Shown here piece by piece: positions 7,379 to 13,635 of a stretch of 19,385 bases of DNA. The stretch spans positions 1 to 19,385 of the forward strand of contig JAAZBY010000181.1 of the NCBI GenBank assembly GCA_012513595.1, read 5' to 3'. Numbering within the stretch: position 1 is the first letter of the stretch; each line of letters starts with the position of its first letter. A model generated the notes under the pieces. That model was given only the letters and a program-made list of their open reading frames with translations. It made no database searches and was not told the DNA's origin. The translations under genes and the position numbers were made by a program. This DNA is from Chloroflexota bacterium. Its GTDB lineage: Bacteria > Chloroflexota > Anaerolineae > UBA1429.

Positions 7379-7927
7379 ATGGACAAAGAGTTCACCGTCT
7401 ACCTCTCCGCCTCGCCAGAGATGGACGCCGAGTGCGAACAGATCGGCCAGGTGCTGGCCGGGCTAACGCAGCGCAGCCGCTCGACCATCCGGCGCACCCC
7501 CCACGGGCCATCCGGGGGCAACCCGGATCTGGCCGCCCTGGCGCGCAGCGACCTGTACATCATCATCCTGGGCACCGACCTGCACGCCCCGCTCGGCGTC
7601 GAGTGGCAGGCCGCCCAGCAGGCGGGCCTCCCGACGCTCGGCTATCGCTACGCCGAGGCCAGCCCCTCGCCGGCCATGTTGCACTTTATGCGGCACAATC
7701 GCTTCGCCTGGGTCACCTACCACTCGCCCCTCGCCTTCCGCAGCACGCTGGAACGCACCCTGCTGCGCCGCCTGCTCGACGGGACGCCCGGGTTCGGCCT
7801 CGATCTGAGCGACGTCGAGCAGATCGCCGCGCGGCTGAAGGAGCTGGAGGGTCAGGACGAGGAGGAGCAGGGCCCCGACGAGCGCCGCGGCGCCGGCAGC
7901 GGTGGCATCATCCTGCCAAGGCCCTAG
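7379..7927 (+). CDS. DUF4062/TIR-like Rossmann-fold protein, hypothetical
   Basis: A 182-residue protein of uncertain function. The start VYLSASPEMDAECEQIGQVL (residues 7-26) resembles the opening of DUF4062 domains, where a strand is followed by S-S/A and an acidic helix. The middle SDLYIIILGTDLHAPLGVEWQAAQQAGLPTLGY (57-89, split here as strand, Gly-rich turn, then helix) looks like the region of nucleoside deoxyribosyltransferase and TIR-like folds that carries a catalytic Glu; Glu75 sits in the corresponding place. Whether it cleaves nucleotides is speculation. The last 30 residues are acidic and then Gly/Pro rich, probably disordered. ATG at 7379 follows GGGAAGAG. It is downstream of the dehydrogenase in the same transcript and ends before a strong hairpin. 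Assignment to DUF4062 is by resemblance, not by search. Confidence 0.7.
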   Translation: MDKEFTVYLSASPEMDAECEQIGQVLAGLTQRSRSTIRRTPHGPSGGNPDLAALARSDLYIIILGTDLHAPLGVEWQAAQQAGLPTLGYRYAEASPSPAMLHFMRHNRFAWVTYHSPLAFRSTLERTLLRRLLDGTPGFGLDLSDVEQIAARLKELEGQDEEEQGPDERRGAGSGGIILPRP

Positions 7928-7957
7928 CCGCCCGGCAGGTCCTCCCCACTGTGCAAG

Positions 7958-7989
7958 AGACCCCCGCCTGGTTGGCCAGGCGGGGGTCT
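7958..7989. terminator. Strong 14-bp hairpin between convergent genes, likely bidirectional terminator
   Basis: A perfect 14-bp inverted repeat (AGACCCCCGCCTGG, 7958-7971, with its complement at 7976-7989) encloses a 4-base loop TTGG. It sits 30 bp after the stop of the DUF4062-like gene and 31 bp after the end of galT on the other strand. There is no T-run on either side, so it may act as a non-canonical or bidirectional terminator, or protect 3' ends. The stem is almost all G/C. Confidence 0.7.
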
Positions 7990-8020
7990 GCGCGTGTCCC
8001 TGGGGGGCAGAAGAACCGGA

Positions 8021-9082
8021 TCAGGCGCTGTCAAAACGCGTCGCCGGTACCGCCCGCAGGCGCTCGGCGGCCGATTCGGCCGTCAGGTCTCGCTGGGGGT
8101 TGGCCAGCATCTCATAGCCGACCATGAACTTGCGCACCGTCGCGGAGCGCAGCAGCGGCGGGAAAAAGTGCAGATGCAGATGCCAGCCCGGGTGCATGAG
8201 GCCGTCGGTAGGTTGCTGGTGAATGCCCATCGTATAGGGGAAAGAGACCTCAAAGAGGTTATCGTACCGCACGGTCAGCTGCTTGACCACGTCGGCCAGG
8301 CCGTCGCGCTCCTCCGAAGTAAGGTCCAGAAGAGAGGCCACGTGCCGCCGTGGCAGGATCATTGTCTCAAACGGCCAGGTCGCCCAGTAGGGCACTACGG
8401 CGCAAAAGTTGGCGTTCCCGCACACCAGGCGCTCGCCGCTGCGCTCCTCCAGCGCCGCATAGTCGCACAGCAGGCAGGAACCGCGCTCCGCCAGGTAGGC
8501 GGCCTGGCGGGCGCCCTCGACGGAGGGCACCTGCGGCACCGTCTCGTTGCACCAGATCTGCCCGTGCGGGTGCGGGTTCGAGGAGCCCATCAGCGCCCCG
8601 CGGTTCTCAAAAATCTGTACGTGGTTCACAAAGGGGAGCCGGCCTAGCTCGTCGTATTGCTCGGTCCAGACGTCGACGACGCGGCGCACGTCGGCGACGG
8701 GCATCTCTGCGATGGTCAGGCTGTGATCGGGCGAGTAACAGATCACCCGGCAGAGCCCGCGCTCGCTCTCGGCCACCAGCAAGCCGCCCTCCCGCGTGCG
8801 GCCGGAGGGTCCGTTGGGCAGCAGGGCCATAAAGTCGTTGTCGAACACGTAAGTGCTTTCGTAGGCGGGATTGTAGACGCCCCCGGCACGCTCGTTCCCC
8901 GGGCAGAGGTAGCAGGTGGGGTCGTAGCGCTGGCGCGCCTCGGCGGCCGGCCGCTCCAGCTGGCCCTGCCAAGGGCGTTTGGTGCGATGGGGCGAAACCA
9001 GAATCCACTCCCCGGTCAGCAGGTTCAGGCGACGATGCGGATGATCCGCCGGGCTGAAAACGTCCACCACTCTCCTTTCCAT
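8021..9082 (-). CDS. galT: Galactose-1-phosphate uridylyltransferase
   Basis: Leloir pathway enzyme that exchanges UMP between UDP-glucose and galactose-1-phosphate through a uridylyl-His intermediate. The 353-residue length is close to the E. coli enzyme (348). From the ATG at 9082, zinc ligands C57 and C60 (CYLC), H120 (SPDH) and H171 match the E. coli spacing, and the active site HPHGQIW gives catalytic His173 with Gln175. The C-terminal HIT-like half includes GIHQQP and HLHLHFFPP. The open frame extends farther upstream but without family similarity. A good ribosome site, AAAGGAG (9078-9072), lies just inside this start and would serve a GTG at 9067, so the true protein may be five residues shorter. 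No galK or galE-like gene is adjacent; the epimerase gene about 3 kb away is a possible partner. No clear promoter seen. Confidence 0.93.
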   Translation of the reverse strand: MERRVVDVFSPADHPHRRLNLLTGEWILVSPHRTKRPWQGQLERPAAEARQRYDPTCYLCPGNERAGGVYNPAYESTYVFDNDFMALLPNGPSGRTREGGLLVAESERGLCRVICYSPDHSLTIAEMPVADVRRVVDVWTEQYDELGRLPFVNHVQIFENRGALMGSSNPHPHGQIWCNETVPQVPSVEGARQAAYLAERGSCLLCDYAALEERSGERLVCGNANFCAVVPYWATWPFETMILPRRHVASLLDLTSEERDGLADVVKQLTVRYDNLFEVSFPYTMGIHQQPTDGLMHPGWHLHLHFFPPLLRSATVRKFMVGYEMLANPQRDLTAESAAERLRAVPATRFDSA

Positions 9083-9112
9083 ACTTCGGACCCGCCGGCC
9101 GCCCCGGAAGCG

Positions 9113-9141
9113 TTGACGCTGCCCTATGGCCGCGCTAGACT
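9113..9141 (+). promoter_or_regulatory. Sigma70-type promoter of the zinc-ribbon membrane protein gene
   Basis: TTGACG at 9113-9118 and TAGACT at 9136-9141 are separated by exactly 17 bp. Transcription would begin near 9148, giving a leader of roughly 98 bases before the ATG at 9246. This position rules out the more upstream in-frame ATG at 9126 as a start, because it lies within the promoter. Pattern-based. Confidence 0.7.
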
Positions 9142-9245
9142 GCCCTCCGGAACCTGCCGCACTATCGAATCGACACGCCGCACCGAGCGCCGACGACGTT
9201 ACCCCAGCCGGCCCTGGCGCAGCCGGCGCTGTCCAGGTGATCGCG

Positions 9246-9875
9246 ATGCTATGCCCTGACTGCAAAACGGCCGCCCCCGGGGGCAGCCTCTGCCCGGGCT
9301 GCGGCCACACTGTCCCTGAACGCGAGACCTTTGCCGGCCAGGGAGGGCGCTACCTGGCGGTCCTCGCCGGCGTCTCGGCCACGCTGTTGGCTGTGTCGCT
9401 CCTGGCCAGGGCCCTCGGCGCGGGCGGGCCCGTCCTGGCGCGGCTGTACGCCAGGGGCTGGCAGTGGTTGTACGCCACCTTTGTGGCCACCCCGATCATC
9501 GTGGGGCTCTACTACTGGTTCGTCCTCCGCGAGGAAGAGATCGCCGTCACCGACGAGGCGATCAGCCGGCGCTCCCATTGGGGAGACGAGCACCTCCGCT
9601 GGGCCGACGTGCACGCCTATCGCCGTCTGTCGCTCCCCCTGCGGCAGACGCGCCTGGGCCGCCTGACCTGGTTCAGCCGCTTCTTCCCCCGCGGCCGTCC
9701 GGATAGCGCCCACGGCCGCCTCAGCGGCTGGCCCGGCGCCACCTACGAGCTGGCCGGTCCCCCGGATGCCCAGGGCCATAGCCTGATCATGCGGCTGGAA
9801 CCCGGCACCATCGATGACATGGCCTGGCTGCTGGAACTCGTCCAGGAGCACCTGGGCCCGCCTCAAGAAGGCTGA
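9246..9875 (+). CDS. Zinc-ribbon, two-TM membrane protein with PH-like C-terminal domain
   Basis: A 209-residue protein of unknown function. It opens with a zinc ribbon, C3-P-D-C6 and C16-P-G-C19, followed by two predicted membrane helices (about residues 35-57 and 74-94). The remaining soluble part (95-209) starts [33 protein letters not shown] in outline, a strand pattern reminiscent of bacterial PH domains, in which basic/aromatic loops follow an initial ITDEgi-like strand. The start was chosen at 9246 because CPDC begins straight after it and AGGTGA lies 5 bp upstream, whereas the longer frame begins inside the promoter. Zinc ribbon plus helices plus PH-like domain is a layout seen in uncharacterised bacterial membrane proteins. 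The gene converges on the methyltransferase gene with only 4 bp between stops. Confidence 0.78.
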   Translation: MLCPDCKTAAPGGSLCPGCGHTVPERETFAGQGGRYLAVLAGVSATLLAVSLLARALGAGGPVLARLYARGWQWLYATFVATPIIVGLYYWFVLREEEIAVTDEAISRRSHWGDEHLRWADVHAYRRLSLPLRQTRLGRLTWFSRFFPRGRPDSAHGRLSGWPGATYELAGPPDAQGHSLIMRLEPGTIDDMAWLLELVQEHLGPPQEG

Positions 9876-9879
9876 TCCC

Positions 9880-10473
9880 CTACCCCGCCCTGGCCAGGAC
9901 GACGGTCCGCACGATCCCGCCCAGGTAGCGGCGCTCCTCCCTCACGAACAGGCCCGCGCCCTGCAGCACGTCCAGGGTCCGCCGATCGAGATGGCAGGAG
10001 CCCATCAGGGCGCACCAGGGCCTGGCCAGTGCGCGCGTCAGCCAGCCCGCCAGCCTTCCCGCGCCCTGCATGTGCTCGAGCAGGGAGAGCGTCCCCCCGG
10101 GCCGCAGGACGCGGCAGAGCTCCGCGGCGGCCGCAGCCGGGTCGCGCACTGAGCAGAAGAACAGCGTCGCCACGGCGTGGTCAAAGCTCCCCGGCAAGAA
10201 CGGCAGCCGCTCCGCGTCGGCCAGCAGAAGGGTCGCCTGCCCCGGCAGGGCACGCCCGGCCGCCAACCTGAGCATCGCGGGATCGACGTCGACGACCACG
10301 AGCCGTGCGGAAGGTCCGTAGAGGGGCAGGTTCGCACCGGTGCCCGCGCCGATCTCCAGCACGCGCCCGCGCAGGGCGGGCACCAGGCCGAGGCGGAGCC
10401 GTCGCAACAGGAGCCGTTCCAAAGGCTGCATCGCCCCATCGTACGCGGCGGCTAGCCGGTCAGCGGGCCGCAC
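9880..10473 (-). CDS. Class I SAM-dependent methyltransferase (METTL7/UbiE-like)
   Basis: Predicted small-molecule or lipid methyltransferase of 197 residues. Motif I is VLEIGAGTGANLPLY (38-52), the acidic strand end is VVDVDP (60-65), motif II region is ADAERLPFLPGSFDHAV (85-101), and motif III is CRVLRPGGTLSLLEH (120-134). The tail PWCALMGSCHLDRRTLDVLQGAGLF resembles the METTL7-like branch, whose members methylate thiols or lipids; the substrate here is unknown. The start is set at a GTG (10473), because RPADRLAAAYDGAMQPLERLLL upstream of the first ATG (10431) is typical family sequence, and GGAGGA lies 11 bp before it. The longer open frame is a shadow of the preceding peptidase gene. The start overlaps the peptidase stop by 14 bp, indicating coupled translation in a two-gene operon. 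Confidence 0.83.
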   Translation of the reverse strand: MRPADRLAAAYDGAMQPLERLLLRRLRLGLVPALRGRVLEIGAGTGANLPLYGPSARLVVVDVDPAMLRLAAGRALPGQATLLLADAERLPFLPGSFDHAVATLFFCSVRDPAAAAAELCRVLRPGGTLSLLEHMQGAGRLAGWLTRALARPWCALMGSCHLDRRTLDVLQGAGLFVREERRYLGGIVRTVVLARAG

Positions 10474-12076
10474 TGTCGCCGGTGTCCTCCAGCGGGTTGC
10501 CTGGCGAGCCCGCGTACCCCAGCCGCGGCGGCACCCGCACCGGCAGATACCTGCCGCCGCACCAGGCGCCGGCCGCGGTGAGCGTCCACTCGTCGATGCT
10601 GCCGACCTCTTCAGCAGCCAAGATGACCTGGCGGGCCTCGCCGGGGGCCAGCTCGCCGAGGGCGGTTCCCGGCAGCGAGACGTCGTGCGGCGCCTCGGCA
10701 TCCTCGCCCCACAGCATCAGGCGCTCCGGCCGGATGGGCGCGGTGCCGCGGTTGACCACCATCAGCAGTAGCCCCGGCCGCCCTGGCGCCGGCCAGGGCC
10801 CCACGTACTCGACGGCCAGTTCGGCGCCCTCCACGCGGAAGGGCTGCGCCACGCGGGCCAACACCAGGCGCCCGCCCGCCTGCAGGCCGTCCACGCGCAG
10901 TGCTTGCCACTCGCCCACGCTGTACGGAACGCTGGCGCTCTCCAGAGCCAGCCGCCGAAAGCCCCCTGCCGGCACGGTGACGCGCTGGAGCGTGGCGGCT
11001 TCCCAGGCCTCGTGGCCGGCGGTCAGCCCCGTCACGTACAGGCCGTCCAGCGCGACGTCGGCCGTCGAGGCGTTCTGCAGCCAGGCCTCCAGCCGCACCT
11101 GCTCGCCCACCTCCAGGACGGGCGGCACGCTCAGGCCCACCAGCGTGACGGAAGACGCCTTCACCGCGAACCCACCCGCGGCATCCAGTCGCTGCGCCAC
11201 GCCGTCGACCGATAGCGCCAGGTCTTCGACGCGCCACTCGCCGGCCTCATCGGCCCTCACGTCGATGGCCAGTTCGCGCCGCGCCTGGCCCGCCAGCGGC
11301 CACAGGCCCGTCGTCACGATGGAACGCAGCACACCGCCCGGCCCGCGCAGCGACACGGCCACCTGCTCGATGGCGGCCGCCTCGAGCCCCACGTTGCGAA
11401 TGGGGATCAGCAGGCGCGCCGGCTGCCCCAGAGCCAGGAGATACGAACCGGCGTCCAGGTACAGCTCGCCATCCGCCCGCAAAGCGGCCGCGCACCCCTC
11501 GTTCACCAGGATGGCCCCCTCGGCCAGGTCGGCCGTGGGCAGGCCGAACAGGCTGGTCAGCCGGGCGGCCTCGGGAGCCGCCCAGCGGCGCCCGTCGCGC
11601 ATCAGCAGCTCGACGTGCAGGTGCGCGTCGGGCACGCCCGTGCTGCCCGAATAGCCCAGCAGCTCGCCGGCCCGCACCGCGCGCTCCCCCTCCTGCGCGT
11701 CGCGCAGGTGCGCCAGGCGCACCAGCCAGCCCCCGTCGACCTCCAGATCGACATAGTTGCCCAGGTTGGTCTCGAGCGGGCGCTCGTCGCACAGAAAGTA
11801 GGCGGTCCCCGCCGCCGGGGCAAAGACCGGGGTGCCCTCGGGCAGGCCAAAATCGTAGGCCAGGCCGGTGGCCTTGCCGTGGGCCCAGTGGTCGTTGGGC
11901 AGCCAGGTGATGCGGTTGGCCTCGCCACAGGCCCAGGGAAGCATAAAGCGCCCGGGCAGGTCATAATCCACCGGGCCCTGGTCCGCCGTAACCTGGCCGA
12001 GGCCGGCAACGCCGGCCAGCAGGAGCAGACCCGTGGTGATGGCGATCAGCCATATACGCTGGCGCGGGCTTGGCAT
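10460..12076 (-). CDS. Secreted M23-type metallopeptidase with C-terminal beta domains
   Basis: Predicted exported protein (538 aa) with a cell-wall peptidase domain. Residues 1-30 are a signal peptide or membrane anchor: basic start, then IWLIAITTGLLLLAGVAGLG. The M23-like region is about 40-170: LAYDFGLPEGTPVFAPAAGTA with Asp75, RLAHLR with His123, GELLGYSGSTG, and AHLHVEL with His152 and His154. In canonical M23 enzymes the first ligand His lies four residues before the Asp; here that residue is Gly71, although His63 and His66 are close by. Residues 175-538 are repeated immunoglobulin- or CARDB-like beta segments with no further catalytic motif, perhaps for wall or surface binding. The ATG at 12074-12076 lies downstream of a good promoter. 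The methyltransferase gene overlaps its end. Activity as a peptidoglycan hydrolase is inferred. Confidence 0.82.
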   Translation of the reverse strand: MPSPRQRIWLIAITTGLLLLAGVAGLGQVTADQGPVDYDLPGRFMLPWACGEANRITWLPNDHWAHGKATGLAYDFGLPEGTPVFAPAAGTAYFLCDERPLETNLGNYVDLEVDGGWLVRLAHLRDAQEGERAVRAGELLGYSGSTGVPDAHLHVELLMRDGRRWAAPEAARLTSLFGLPTADLAEGAILVNEGCAAALRADGELYLDAGSYLLALGQPARLLIPIRNVGLEAAAIEQVAVSLRGPGGVLRSIVTTGLWPLAGQARRELAIDVRADEAGEWRVEDLALSVDGVAQRLDAAGGFAVKASSVTLVGLSVPPVLEVGEQVRLEAWLQNASTADVALDGLYVTGLTAGHEAWEAATLQRVTVPAGGFRRLALESASVPYSVGEWQALRVDGLQAGGRLVLARVAQPFRVEGAELAVEYVGPWPAPGRPGLLLMVVNRGTAPIRPERLMLWGEDAEAPHDVSLPGTALGELAPGEARQVILAAEEVGSIDEWTLTAAGAWCGGRYLPVRVPPRLGYAGSPGNPLEDTGDSAAR

Positions 12077-12116
12077 AGCGGCCTCAACCGTCGCATGTAG
12101 GGTACGTTGTCGCCCG

Positions 12117-12145
12117 AGTATAGCATGCCCGGGGCCCTCTCACAA
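12117..12145 (-). promoter_or_regulatory. Sigma70-type promoter of the peptidase-methyltransferase operon
   Basis: On the minus strand TTGTGA (12145-12140) and TATACT (12122-12117) are 17 bp apart. Transcription would start near 12110, about 34 bases before the peptidase ATG. It is divergent from the epimerase promoter, with roughly 43 bp between the two -35 boxes. Pattern-based. Confidence 0.65.
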
Positions 12146-12188
12146 CGGCCGGCGTAAATACGTCCTGCTGCAGCGGGCAGCGATCCCT

Positions 12189-12217
12189 TTGACCCCCCGG
12201 CAGGGGCACGCTAGAAT
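12189..12217 (+). promoter_or_regulatory. Sigma70-type promoter of the epimerase gene
   Basis: TTGACC at 12189-12194 and TAGAAT at 12212-12217 are separated by 17 bp, 47 bp before the epimerase ATG. The expected start site is near 12224. Pattern-based; the match to consensus is good at both boxes. Confidence 0.7.
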
Positions 12218-12264
12218 CGCCGGGCCTCATTACCACACCAAGGCCTTGGGCAGCAAGGAGAGCC

Positions 12265-13239
12265 ATGCGAGCACTCATCACCGGAGGATGCGGGTTCATC
12301 GGCAGCCACCTGGCCGAGGCGCTGCTGGCCCAGGGTGATACCGTCACCGTGGTCGACAACCTCTCCACCGGCCGCTTTGCCAACATCGCCGGGCTCGTCG
12401 CTCATCCCGGGTTTCACTTTGCCATTGAGACCATCACCAACGAGACCGTGATGGACCGCCTGATCTCCGAGTGCGACATCATCTACCACCTGGCTGCCGC
12501 AGTTGGCGTGGAGCTGATCGTCAGCGACCCGGTGCACGTCATCGAGACGAACATCAAGGGCTCCGAGGCGGTGCTGCGCATCGGGGCGCGCTACCGGAAG
12601 AAAGTGGTGCTGGCTTCCACCTCCGAGATCTATGGCAAGAGCGAGGAGGTCCCCTTCCAGGAGGGCGCCGACCGCGTCCTCGGCCCCACCACGCACTCCC
12701 GCTGGTCCTACTCCTGCTCCAAGGCCATGGATGAGTTCCTGGCCCTGGCCTACTGGAAGCAACAGAACCTGCCCGTCGTCATCGGCCGCTTCTTCAACAC
12801 CGTGGGCCCCCGCCAGACGGGCCGCTACGGCATGGTGGTGCCCCGTTTTGTGCAGCAGGCCCTGGCCGGCCGGCCCCTGAGCGTCTACGGTGACGGCCAG
12901 CAGACCCGCTGCTTCTGCCACGTGGCCGACGTGGTCCGCGCCGTGACGGCGTTGGCCCGCGCCCCACAGGCCATCGGGGAGGCGTTCAATATCGGCTCTA
13001 CCGAAGAGGTCACCATCGAGCACCTGGCCCAGCGGGTCGTCGCGCTGACGGGCAGCACGTCCGAGATCGTGCACATCCCCTACGCGCAGGCCTATGAGGC
13101 CGGCTTTGAGGACATGCGCCGCCGCGTGCCCGCGATCGACAAGATCGGCCGGGCCATCGGCTGGCGGCCCCAGGCCTCCCTGGACGATATCCTCCGCGAC
13201 GTCATCGCCTACGAGCGGCAGGCCGCGGCGGGCGCCTAG
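12265..13239 (+). CDS. NAD-dependent nucleotide-sugar epimerase/dehydratase (extended SDR)
   Basis: Extended short-chain dehydrogenase of 324 residues, likely acting on a UDP- or other NDP-sugar. The NAD-binding motif GGCGFIG is at residues 7-13, followed by VVDNLSTGR (29-37), the phrase seen in GalE-type epimerases. The catalytic set is Ser/Thr 118-120 (STS), Tyr149 and Lys153 (YSCSK). Substrate-domain landmarks include RFFNTVGPRQTGRYGMVVPRF (split: RFFNTVGPRQ, then YGMVVPRF), SVYGDGQQTRCFCHVADV and FNIGS. These fit UDP-glucose 4-epimerase, UDP-glucuronate decarboxylase and related enzymes; the exact reaction cannot be fixed. If it is a GalE, it would complement the galT gene in the window, although the two have separate promoters and strands. 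AAGGAG at 12255-12260 supports the ATG. It appears monocistronic: a new promoter starts 19 bp after its stop. Confidence 0.88.
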   Translation: MRALITGGCGFIGSHLAEALLAQGDTVTVVDNLSTGRFANIAGLVAHPGFHFAIETITNETVMDRLISECDIIYHLAAAVGVELIVSDPVHVIETNIKGSEAVLRIGARYRKKVVLASTSEIYGKSEEVPFQEGADRVLGPTTHSRWSYSCSKAMDEFLALAYWKQQNLPVVIGRFFNTVGPRQTGRYGMVVPRFVQQALAGRPLSVYGDGQQTRCFCHVADVVRAVTALARAPQAIGEAFNIGSTEEVTIEHLAQRVVALTGSTSEIVHIPYAQAYEAGFEDMRRRVPAIDKIGRAIGWRPQASLDDILRDVIAYERQAAAGA

Positions 13240-13257
13240 GCCGCCCGCCGGCGCAGG

Positions 13258-13286
13258 TTGACAGGCCTGCCCCCGCATGCTATCAT
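13258..13286 (+). promoter_or_regulatory. Consensus promoter of the SAM-riboswitch methionine operon
   Basis: TTGACA (13258-13263), a perfect -35, and TATCAT (13281-13286) are 17 bp apart. Transcription would begin near 13293, about 20 bases before the riboswitch P1 helix, which is the normal arrangement. This is the best -35 box in the window. Confidence 0.8.
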
Positions 13287-13311
13287 CCTGCCCAAGTGAA
13301 TAGACCGTGGT

Positions 13312-13475
13312 GCTCATCCAGAGAGGCAGAGGGACCGGCCCAGTGAAGCCTCGGCAACCTGGTCAGGCGAATGCCGCCACAGGTGCCAACTCCGGCAGAG
13401 CTCCCGTAGACCGTCGCCCAGTGCGGACGGTGGCGCAATGCGGACTGTCGCACGGGACGCTCTGAAAGATGAGAG
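13312..13475 (+). promoter_or_regulatory. SAM-I (S-box) riboswitch aptamer with enlarged P4 arm
   Basis: This RNA element binds S-adenosylmethionine and controls the downstream methionine genes. P1 is CTCATC (13313-13318) with GATGAG (13468-13473). The conserved core is clear: AGAGGCAGAGGGACCGGCCC, then the kink-turn GTGAAGCC, GGCAACC, and after P3 the GGTGCCAACTCC element (13382-13393), ending with GAAAGATGAG. P3 is ACCTG (13357-13361) with CAGGT (13380-13384), capped by GGCG/CGCC. P4 opens with CAGAGC (13396-13401) pairing GCTCTG (13459-13464) and CCCG/CGGG, then holds about 46 extra bases with at least one further perfect 6-bp hairpin (13410-13431). Most P4 arms are short single hairpins, so this element is longer than usual. 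An antiterminator and terminator follow. Confidence 0.93.
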
Positions 13476-13499
13476 ACGACAACGCATTGCCGCCTGTTG

Positions 13500-13540
13500 G
13501 CCTCTTCATCTGGGCACAGCCCGACGAAGAGGCTCTTTTC
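13500..13540 (+). terminator. Riboswitch-controlled intrinsic terminator
   Basis: An 8-bp stem GCCTCTTC (13500-13507) with GAAGAGGC (13526-13533) is extended by GGG/CCC around a CACAG loop and followed by TCTTTT. The 3' strand of riboswitch P1 with its next bases, GATGAGAG (13468-13475), can instead pair with CTCTTCATC (13502-13510) with one bulged base, which would block the terminator. With SAM bound, P1 holds that strand and the terminator forms, so transcription stops before the metB-like gene. From 13541 to the ATG at 13636 I see only the ribosome site AGGAGG (13626-13631). Confidence 0.88.
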
Positions 13541-13635
13541 ATCCCTCCCCCGTCGCGGCTGCCCGGCCAGATGATCCCCCCTTCCCCGCCCTGCTGGATG
13601 GCAACACGGAACCGCCCGATCGACCAGGAGGTCCC

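Noticed and set aside
9126..9245. A 40-residue N-terminal extension of the zinc-ribbon protein
   Set aside because: The extension starts between the -35 and -10 boxes of the gene's promoter and has no ribosome site; the Cys4 ribbon begins at the ATG at 9246.
10305..11654. A 449-codon plus-strand frame opposite the M23-type gene
   Set aside because: It is Ser/Arg/Pro/Ala-rich with no domain, while the minus strand has a signal peptide and M23 motifs.
13438..13635. An upstream in-frame extension of the metB-like gene
   Set aside because: It runs through the riboswitch 3' end and the terminator and has no family similarity. AGGAGG at 13626-13631 marks the real start at 13636.
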